Assembly: GCF_016802725.1 (NCBI RefSeq)
Contig: NC_052669.1
Coordinates: forward strand, 12,892,770 to 12,956,769
From: Solenopsis invicta
Lineage: Eukaryota > Arthropoda > Insecta > Hymenoptera > Formicidae
Direction of reading: 5' to 3'
Length of the DNA: 64,000 bases
The position numbers were made by a program, and so were the translations under genes. Below the pieces are notes generated by a model. That model was not told the DNA's origin. It saw only the letters and a program-made list of their open reading frames with translations, and did no database searches. This document shows positions 8,398 through 18,700 of the stretch, in pieces; position 1 is the first letter of the stretch; every line of letters begins with the position of its first letter.

Positions 8398-11300
8398 TTA
8401 CATTGGTATTTTATAATGTCCCCAAGGCAACGTGTCAATAGAATCTGACATAATATATCGCTTATCGTCATACGGACTAAGAGCAATTTTCGTTTCGGAT
8501 ATAGTATACACCTCATGCAATTTCGATCTAATACTTGACTGCTGTCGTGTCATTTCAATCTCATCATGTAAACATCGCGTGTAATCATCGAAAGTTATCG
8601 ATTTTGCCACAACGTTGCTCTTGATTCCTTTGACTTTCTTCGTGTCGTTTTTACCATCAACGCGCAAGGCATACATCTTTGCTCTAAGCCCTATGAATTC
8701 GGTCATGATCGCACCATTGTTTTCATCCTTCATTAAACCTGGCACTTTTTTATTAACAAGCGGAATACCGTATGCATTATCAACCGCGTAATCACTCGTG
8801 TCAAATTTATTAATATCGCGCTTTATAATTTCGTATACGTCATCACATTCAATGTTATATATTAAGCTATCCGTATCAGTATACATAATTTTACATTTCT
8901 CGCGAAACATCGGCGCCATGTATTCATGATGAAATTCATACAAACATGTCTTAGATATGTCAAGGATGCACATACCCACATAGATTGGTTTGTCAAATTT
9001 CACCTCAAGCTTACGCATTTCGATTGCAACCAAATTCTCTGAAAAGACACTACGACTGTGGAAATTTGGCATAGCGATCATTGCCTCCGCGCCGTATCTG
9101 CCTTTCCATTTTGTCACAAGTCGCACATCGACGTGATTGCGCACGTTCTCCATGGTTTTGCCAAATACTGCGTTGTTCATTAATTTGTATAAATTTTTTT
9201 CGAAATTGTTTTTGGCGCATGTTCTGAAATCTGTATTTAACTGAATATAATCGCGAAGCCATGGTGATTGTGCAAACTGTAATATGCGATGTATTTTTGT
9301 CACTCGAAGGCCGTGACGAGTACACTGCTGCAGGTTACGATAATGTATGACGTAACGTTTCTTATCGTATAAGGTTGCGAGGAGCTTGTCTTGCCGCTTG
9401 CCGGGCGGTTTATCACGCATTGGACAGAACGGTAGGTCAATGTGCGCATCATGTAAATGTTGTGGATATTCTAAGTCTATTTCAAGAATGTAACCTGTTG
9501 GAGAATCTAGCGCGATGTCCATAAAATTAAAATTTGTTACGTCATCTACCCATCGAAAATCTTTGTATGGTAATGGCTGACACATTGCCCAACCATACAA
9601 GTTATTTACATCAAAGTACATCAGGTACGATGATGATTTCGATGGATCGTATGACTTCATGTACTTGTTGTTGGCCTGTGCGTACCTGTTCGAACATTGA
9701 CTCAAACCACCACGTGTGCCACGTTCGATGAACATGATCATGTCAATGTCTGTTAGCAGTTCGAAATTTACATGTGTATATTTCAACATTGCATCCCACG
9801 TAAAACCGGGTAAAGTATAATAATATGCGGGATCGAGTCCATAACTCGCGATGCAACTATCGCGAAAATTCTCAAAGATATCAGCCAACAACAGTACGTC
9901 AGTTTTCAAGTATAAATCGCTATAATCTCCGAGCGTTCGGATGGAGAACCGCTGCCACACGTTGACAGCATGCGCGTAATCGCTCTCGGATACTGTGTCA
10001 CCCGTCAATGAACTGTAAAATAATTCGCGCGGTGGCAAACATGACTCTTCCAATTTTTCTACACAGTCAACATACTCGTATGGGAAGACACCTTTTCGTG
10101 TTAACAGATCGAAATTTTCTGTTGATAAATTACTATATTCCCGTTGCATTATGCATAGCTTATCTTTACTAAGAAAAGATGCCAATTTATCGAGACTAGA
10201 TGCGAGAAATTTGAAAGAATCGATAAATCTTAATTTTATGCAATTTTTCTGATCATTTTTTGTAAACGAAATATATTTTTCTTTTGTTATCGGAAGTAAA
10301 TCTATTCGTCCTTCATATGCTGTAGCTATTTCCTTGATGATAAAATGCACGTCGTAGCCAGATAAGTTATGGAAAACTATAGGAATATAATGCGAATCTT
10401 TGTAATTTAAATTGCAATTTGAATGCGCTGCACCTCTGAATCGACCGGTTAAATGACAATGATCGCGTACCCGTTCTATTTCATTCGTAAATGGTTTTTC
10501 ACAAATGTGGCAATGTGTAGCGTTGTTAAATTTTTTCCAATCGTCTTGTGTTAAATCCATGGGAACATTAACCGACAGAATATTATTTACAATTTGTGCT
10601 AAATCTTTAAGTTGCTCGACGAACCACGCGATACAATTCTTATCGCGATGAAACCGATACATTGATAGCGAATTGTCATACGCACAGTGTACATAATATG
10701 CTATGCTAAATACTCGATGATGCTGGTAATTTTTCTCATCCTCAGTCTTCTCCAGGATGCATTCCAAATCGGCGTATACGATAAACGGCATTCGTTCCTT
10801 TCGACAGTAATTTTTAAAGCTCAGCCATTTGTCATCTTCGCTTGGTAATATGATAGCGCAATCGTTTATCTTTCCACAGTCCATTGTGTGAATTTCCAAC
10901 TTGTCGTTCGAACTAAAATAATGTAGACATCTGAAATATAATTTATTTTTGAGAAATTAGAAAAAATATATTTATATATACATATTTTTGTATTTTCCGA
11001 AATATATACATACCGATCACAAAAGAATTTCTTATTCTTTTTCTTACTGAGTTGTGAACTCATGAGACGGGACATATTCTTTATCAACGCAAAATGTCCC
11101 ACATTGTCATCCTGCACGTATAGCAGATTTATATGTTTGTCCATTTTTCGTTCGGTGAGTCGTATAGGAAAAATAGATAATTTCTTCTCCTCGATGCAGT
11201 ATAGATTAATGGAGATTTTGTTGAGAATTTCAAACTTTTTAATTTGTGGCAGTGTCATTGGAAACTCAATGCCTTTCAGATTTAATACCGTAGAATAATG

Positions 11301-12143
11301 TGGATATGAAGATTCTCGATCTGTATTCCTTTCAGCAGGATGCAGACTGGCCACCACTGACCATGCAAAACATGCATTGTCATTTGATTTTACATTAACT
11401 ATCGCTTTCTTCATCATAATTTTACTTGGTAACTGGATGTTGCATCCTGCATGCAAAGGGTTATATTTGTTTATATTTATTGTTAAATTTAGTATACGCG
11501 ACAACGCCCATCCGCTATCGCGTTCTTGGAATTCCTCCAACGATGCTAGGATTATCTCGATGACGTGTAACTGGTACCACTCATGCAAATCGGAGCATTG
11601 AAAGAGTTCATAATTTCTTGTTGTGATACACTTATTAGCGCGTTTGTCACCTGCGACAAATTCACCATTAAAAATAGCGTTTATCTTTACGTTGCCATGT
11701 CTCTGCATGACACTTTACACGTGCTCAAGCACAATTTCTCGCGCATCCTCTAGAAATTGATACGGTTCAATGTGTTCGAAATTAATCACAGCACCAGTCA
11801 GTATACGACTTTCAAAAACTGTATCTATCTCACGCCATCGGAGTCCAGCACTATATCCAGCGCCCATTTGCACAAACCGTCCACGCATCATTTGTTTCAA
11901 ACCTTCTAGTCGCGTGATACAAGCGATCACAGATTGTCTTCCGCCGATTGACAATCGCGGATATTTACTGCGGCTACGTTCATCTAACGATTCGATGAAC
12001 TCGATACAACGTTGCTCCCACGCCATATACTCTTTATGCGTATTTAATCGAGTGGATTGCTCCACCAAATCGCGCTCCGTTTGCTCCATTTTTACAATGT
12101 GCTTGACTGCATAGACTGATGGGATGCATCGCGATCTTGTCAT
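8398..12143 (-). pseudogene. Protein-primed family-B DNA polymerase, spliced, one nonsense codon
   Basis: Read leftward, the frame runs 12,143-11,014, then an intron, then 10,930-8,398. It is in one phase except for a TAA at 11,715-11,717, just before the codons for MQRHGNVKINA. From that later ATG (11,708) the spliced frame alone encodes 1,075 aa. Exonuclease motifs: YADLEC, FHNLSGYDVHF and YLKTDVLLLADIFENF. Polymerase motifs: A, MYFDVNNLYGW (about residue 671); B, KLMNNAVFGKTMENV (about 813); C, MYTDTDSLIY (about 916). A C2HC finger (CDRC to HTMDC, about 230-250) and an endonuclease VII-like Cys/His cluster (CHICEKPF to CHLTGRF, about 370-403) precede the catalytic domains. This enzyme replicates the element from a terminal protein. 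The nonsense codon would cost about 142 N-terminal residues; reinitiation at 11,708 might retain function. Confidence 0.93.
10931..11013 (-). other. 83-bp intron in the Polinton polymerase gene
   Basis: On the minus strand the exon ending GATCG is followed by GTATGT and the intron ends in TATATTTCAG at 10,931. Joining the exons keeps the frame and completes a C2HC zinc finger whose second Cys lies just after the junction. Reading through the intron instead meets a frame change, since 83 is not a multiple of three. The intron is 75-80% A+T, as is typical of insect introns. Confidence 0.85.
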
Positions 12144-12149
12144 TTTATA

Positions 12150-12660
12150 ATGACACCATCACTTTAAATGTTATTCACAGTGTATCATAGTTTGATACAT
12201 GTCTAAAGTCTTCTTAGCTGTCATAAATCAGCGCTTGTAAGATTCACATGTATATTTGATATCACTGACTTTGTAAAATTATTAAATGATCTCATCGTGA
12301 TATCAAATTACTTTTAAACGAGTCACAGCAGGCGTTCGCTAAAAAAATACAAAACTGTCACATCTGCTCCATGACTTCATCGTAATGTCAAATTATATTC
12401 AAACGTGTGTCTAAATTAATTTTATAGATCTGTGATATCAGCGCCTATGATATCATCACAGCTGCTGTACTCTGACGCATGCTTTTATGCTGAAAATGCA
12501 AATCTGCAATACTATATGATTTCATTGTAATATTAAATTACATTCAAACGTGTCTAAAACTGAGTTTTACAATCCTGCGATCTCATCACATCTGTCAACG
12601 CTTGCAAGATTTACGTTTGAATATGTGTATGATCTCATCATAAAATATGTAATTTCCACA
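12150..12660. repeat. Degenerate tandem repeat between polymerase and the spliced gene
   Basis: Three or more units of about 110-150 bp share the order CATCGTGATATCAAATTA, then TTCAAACG, then GTGTCTAAA, then CATCACA (examples near 12,296, 12,371 and 12,521). The block separates two divergent transcription units. It could hold their upstream control sites; no protein-coding potential is convincing. Confidence 0.6.
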
Positions 12661-12686
12661 TTTGATGTCGATATGGTGGTGGGGAT

Positions 12687-12728
12687 TATAAAATAAAAAG
12701 AACTTTAAAAACGTTACTCTCATCAGTT
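12687..12728 (+). promoter_or_regulatory. Core promoter of the split spliced gene
   Basis: TATAAAAT at 12,687-12,694 is followed by TCAGTT at 12,723-12,728, the same TATA/initiator geometry as at the ATPase and five-exon genes. The first exon ATG follows at 12,769. Confidence 0.7.
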
Positions 12729-12768
12729 GCTCATTGTTAGCGGACAACTCTTGAAAAATACGAGAGAA

Positions 12769-15700
12769 ATGGCGAACTACTACGTTCCAATCCAAACCGA
12801 AGCATGCGAGATATCGTAAGTATCTATACATTTTTATACATTCCTTAAATTATATTTTTTCATATTTTTGCTTCTACATATCCATATTTCTTATTTACAG
12901 AACATTGCCACACACATCAATGAACTACTATATTCCGATCCAGACCGAAGCATGTGAGAAATCGTAAGTATCTATAATTATTTTATATACATTTTTTCAT
13001 ATTTTTCATATTTCATGGTTTCTTATAAAATCTCTATTTTATTTGTAACAATACGCCCCTCCACCGTGCCGCCACTCCAGACCGACCAACCGTCGAACGC
13101 ACCGCGGCCGAGCACGTGTGTCTTACGTAAGACCACGCGCGTGCAATCGGCTTACGTAAGACCACCGCATGCTACCGCGCGCGACCGACGCGCTACGCGC
13201 CGCGTTCCGAAAGCGCTCCCACTCTAGCCGGCCCGTCCGCGCGCGCTGATTGGTCCGTTCAGCCGCGCGGAACGATATATAAGCCGGCAGCGGGCAGCGT
13301 AAAAGAGAGATCCGTCCGAACATCCGATCTCATCGGATCCTCTCCAGCGCTGGGCATACTCGGCGCCTCCTAGCTCGGGGATTCTCGAGCACCTCCTCGG
13401 GAACGGGCATTCTCGTTCCAGCCTTCCCGCGACGGGTAAAACCGTCGTCCCCGAGGCCGGGTATGCTCGGCCAATCCGATCCGCTCAGCCACGCGACGGG
13501 CATTCTCGTCGCGCAGGCCATCCAATCCGATCAGCCGTGTGACGGGCATCCTCGTCACGCGGCCAATCCGGACCGTCCGGCCGGACGACGGGCATTCCCG
13601 TACGTCCGGCTACATCCGATCCGAATCCGTTGCGCCGTACGGCGGGTATTCTCCCCGCACGGCAATTCCGCTTCCGTACAGCCGGACGACGGGCAGTCTC
13701 GTCGTCCGGCCACTCCGACCAGACCGTTCCGAGTGTCCCCGGGAATTCTCGGGGACCGTCCGCGCCGACACCGTTCCAGTGTCTGCCACCGTACCTCCCG
13801 GGCTACCCCCGCGAGATGAGGCCGAACCGGCCGCCCCCGTCGACAGCCCGCGCACAGCGCGAGGGCGTCGAGTACCGAGACCGTAACCGGTCAACCGCAC
13901 GGGCCAATCAGGCCTCGAGCACGGCATTAGAGTGGACCGCCGCGCGGCCACTCTAACAAACGGATCCCGTACGCCTAAAGCGTAGACCGAAGCCGTCCGT
14001 AGATCACACGACTCATCCGAGCCGTTACACTGCGATAACCGCGAATCCGTTCCGACATCGCACGTTCCGCCGCGAACGATGTATATAGATATATGTTTAA
14101 AACCGAGCAACCCCGTTTGCTACTGCCGCGCGCAAAGCGCCTAGTCACCGTCCGTCCGTTTCCGAATTGTTCAAGTCCTTCCGTTTAGATATTAAGTACC
14201 GCGCAAATACGTTGCGACTGTTCTCTTAAATTCACGCGGGCCGACGACCGCGCAGTTAAGTGCCGCGACGCTATTCGAATATCACGTGATCGTTCCCTTG
14301 ATTTCCCGCGGGCCGACGACCGCGCAATTAAGGGCCGTAATGTTGTACAAGGAGCTCAGTATTATCCGATAACGATATCGGAACTGTATAATTTCATTTT
14401 TGTACTAAAGTATCGCTAAATATATTTAACCTCTTTCATTTTCACTACCAAAATACGGCGTTATCATTTCGACACGAACCCGGACATCCGGCGAGCACAT
14501 CCGAGCATCCTGTCCTGAACCTAAAAGCCCGTAACCGACACCGAAAAAGTACCAGCGTTACATGGCTGTGTCGGCGCGGACGGTCCCCGAGAATTCCCGG
14601 GGACACTCGGAATGGTCTGGTCGGAGTGGCCGGACGACGAGAATGCCCGTCGTCCAGCCGAACGGAAACGGAATTGCCGTGCGGGTATAATACCCGCCGC
14701 ACGGCGCAACGGATTCGGATCGGATTTAGCCGGACGTACGGGAATGCCCGTTGTCCGGCCGGACGGTCCGGATTGGCCGCGTGACGAGGATGCCCGTCAC
14801 ACGGCTGATCGGATTGGATGGCCTGCGCGACGAGAATGCCCGTCGCGTGGCTGAGCGGATCGGATTGGCCGAGCATACCCGGCCTCGGGGACGACGGTTT
14901 TACCCGTCGCGGGAAGGCTGGAACGAGAATGCCCGTTCCCGAGGAGGTGCTCGAGAATCCCCGAGCTAGGAGGCGCCGAGTATGCCCAGCGCTGGAGAGG
15001 ATCCGATGAGATCGGATGTTCGGACGGATCTCTCTTTTACGCTGCCCGCTGCCGGCTTATATATCGTTCCGCGCGGCTGAACGGACCAATCAGCGCGCAC
15101 GGACGGGCCGGCTAGAGTGGGAGCGCTTTCGGAACGCGGCGCGTAGCGCGTCGGTCGCGCGCGGTAGCATGCGGTGGTCTTACGTAAGCCGATTGCACGC
15201 GCGTGGTCTTACGTAAGACACACGTGCTCGGCCGCGGTGCGTTCGACGGTTGGTCGGTCTGGAGTGGCGGCACGGTGGAGGGGCGTATTGTTACACCACC
15301 TCCCCCGTTTAAAGTGGCGAACTTAGGCCACTACGCCGGGAATTCCCGCACGTAGCGGCACTGTCCGTCACGGTCAAAGCGGAGGGTGTATCGCATCCCT
15401 CCGATGCGCGCTTTATATTTTCGCGCGATGTGCGCTGCGTGGTACGGTACGCTGATGCTAAGATCGTCGCGCACTGGTACGGATATGGGTGAATGCGTCG
15501 GTCGGTTGGTGGCGATGATTCCCCCGGTGGTAGCTGCAGGTGGCGGCAGTGTGGTCTTGCTGGTAGTGACTGTCTGCGGTGCGGTTGCTGGTACGGTGGT
15601 CGGAGATGTTGCTGCCGGCGTCTCCCTGGTGGTCGTGCCCTGGTCTGGTGATGCAGTGGTGACCTCGTTGGGTCGCTGGTTGCTGCCGGGTACTTCGTCC

Positions 15701-18700
15701 AGGTCGGACAGGTCACCGAACAGGTCGCGTAGCTTGTCCCTAGTCTTTTTGGGTGTTGTAAGCGTGATCACTGGACCGTCCGAAGGCTTTGGTGCCAGTG
15801 TCCGCGGTTGCTTGACCTTTGCTTGGTCATGCGCCTGTCGTTGGTTCGGTTGTCTTGGTGGTGATGGCAACACCTCCAAGAGGCTCTGCCACTTGCGGGC
15901 CGTGGTGGCGGACGACCGCTGTACGGCACAGCCTACCGCCGGGGGCGGACGCTTGCCTGTTGCGGGTGGCCGCGGTCGCGTCGGTTTTCGCATGACGGTA
16001 TCCTCAGCTGGCGGACGGTCGGTGCTCCCTCGGATGAGGCCGTGGCTAGGGGCACGAATCAGCGGAACCCTCTGTCGTCTCCTTGACGGTGCGGTCATCA
16101 GACTCCGCAGGCGGTCGGGGGTCATTGGTGCGGTTGTGGCCTTTGGGCACGGCGGTGCCAGTACGGGCGGTCGTGGTGTCTCCTGGTCGGAGCGCGCCCC
16201 GGTTGTTGTTGGGCCGGTTGCTTGTCGTTGACTGGTAGTGGCGATCGCTAGTTCTTCGGCGGGGAACAGGTGCGCCTGCTTCGTCGCCGTGGTCATGGCT
16301 TGCGCCCACAGCAGCTCGAATTCCGCGTCGTCGGCCGGTGCGGTGAGTAACGCGTCCAGTGTCTCCATATTGAGTTGTCACTTTCTGCAATTTCTGGTCC
16401 TGCGGAAGGCTCCTTATATACTCGTCCTGGAACGGGAGAGGTACCCCCTTCTCCTGGGGGAGCCATGTCCAGGACGCGTGTTGTTCACGAGGTCTGTTTT
16501 TTAGCGGTGTCAATGCCCCGGTTAGAATCTGCCGCTTCATCTTTCGCGGCACTGAGTGTCGTCTGCTGGAGTCTTCTGCTCTGATGACGTCAGGGTCGGA
16601 CTTGGTCAGATCGGAGCGGTGCCCCTAGGTACGCTTGGACTCGGTCGAGTATCCTTAGTGCGTTCGGATTGACGGTTTCGGTGCAGCGGTCGCGATTTAC
16701 CGGTGAAAACAGTCCCGGTCGGTCGGTAATAACGGCCACTGCTTAGCGCGGAATAAGACCTAAAACGGGGCCGGTCACGGTTCGCCAGGAGACTTTGAGA
16801 GGGCTAATCGGTTTCGGCTTAAGGCCACTCTCCGGCAAGCGGGGAAACGCATGGACGTGAGCGGTCGGCGGGAACGGTTTTTGGGGATGATCATCGGACA
16901 GGGTCCCCGCTTCTCGGGAGGGGATACAATTAACATAAACGGTAGCGGTCTATCCAATCGGCGGGGATGATCGCGGATTTAGGGGACAATGGTTGGACCA
17001 CACAAAAAAACAGTCACGGTCGGCGGACGCGGTTCCGTTTTATAAAAAAAAAACAATTGAAACGAAAAATTTTTCGGAGATTAGCGGAAAATGATCAGGT
17101 AGTAAGAAACGGTGACGGTGGGACACAGATGCACGAAAATTGTAAAAGAAAATCGGTGGCGGTTTATCGCGAAAATTATGCGCGGAAGTGATCGGTCACG
17201 AAAAAAAACACGTTTTATCGGCAGGAATGGTCACGGTCTATCGGAGAAGAAGAAAAGAAACAGAGAAAGAAAAAAAAAAATTCACACACGGAGACGAGCG
17301 GTCATCGGGAAAAACGGTCCCTGTTCGGGCGCCATGTAACGCTGGTACTTTTCCGGTGTCGGTTACGGGATTTTAGGTTCAGGACGGGATGCTCGGATGT
17401 GCTCGCCGGATGTCCGGGTTCGTGTCGAAATGAGAACGCCGTATTTTGATAGTAAAAATGAAAGAGGTTAAATATATTTAGCGATACTTTGGTACAAATG
17501 AAATTATACAGTTCCGATATCGTTATCGGATGATACTGAGCTCCTTGTACAACATTACGGCCCTTAATTGCGCGGTCGTCGGCCCGCGGGAAATCAAGAG
17601 AACGATCACGTGATATTCGAATAGCGTCGCGGCACTTAACTGCGCGGTCGTCGGCCCGCGTGAATTTAAGAGAACAGTCGCAACGTATTTGCGCGGTACT
17701 TAATATCTAAACGGAAGAACTTGAACAATTCGGAAACGGACGGACGGTGACTAGGCGCTTTGCGCGCGGCAGTAGCAAACGGGGTTGCTCGGTTTTAAAC
17801 ATATATCTATATACATCGTTCGCGGCGGAACGTGCGATGTCGGAACGGATTCGCGGTTATCGCAGTGTAACGGCTCGGATGAGTCGTGTGATCTACGGAC
17901 GGCTTCGGTCTACGCTTTAGGCGTACGGGATCCGTTTGTTAGAGTGGCCGCGCGGCGGTCCACTCTAATGCCGTGCTCGAGGCCTGATTGGCCCGTGCGG
18001 TTGACCGGTTACGGTCTCGGTACTCGACGCCCTCGCGCTGTGCGCGGGCTGTCGACGGGGGCGGCCGGTTCGGCCTCATCTCGCGGGGGTAGCCCGGGAG
18101 GTACGGTGGCGGACACTGGAACGGTGTCGGCGCGGACGGTCCCCGAGAATTCCCGGGGACACTCGGAACGGTCTGGTCGGAGTGGCCGGACGACGAGACT
18201 GCCCGTCGTCCGGCTGTACGGAAGCGGAATTGCCGTGCGGGGAGAATACCCGCCGTACGGCGCAACGGATTCGGATCGGATGTAGCCGGACGTACGGGAA
18301 TGCCCGTCGTCCGGCCGGACGGTCCGGATTGGCCGCGTGACGAGGATGCCCGTCACACGGCTGATCGGATTGGATGGCCTGCGCGACGTGAATGCCCGTC
18401 GCGTGGCTGACCGGATCGGATTGGCCGAGCATACCCGGCCTCGGGGACGACGGTTTTACCCGTCGCGGGAAGGCTGGAACGAGAATGCCCGTTCCCGAGG
18501 AGGTGCTCGAGAATCCCCGAGCTAGGAGGCGCCGAGTATGCCCAGCGCTGGAGAGGATCCGATGAGATCGGATGTTCGGACGGATCTCTCTTTTACGCTG
18601 CCCGCTGCCGGCTTATATATCGTTCCGCGCGGCTGAACGGACCAATCAGCGCGCGCGGACGGGCCGGCTAGAGTGGGAGCGCTTTCGGAACGCGGCGCGT

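Noticed and set aside
15386..16231. Long plus-strand frame (281 codons) over the gag-like ORF
   Set aside because: Antisense to the ORF that matches element orientation, primer site and polypurine tract; the GC-rich composition keeps opposite frames open.
13463..18432. Repeated Arg/Pro-rich frames in the LTRs (RMPV, ENARR, GHSR patterns)
   Set aside because: They are translations of the hairpin array and appear in both orientations; no start context or domain.
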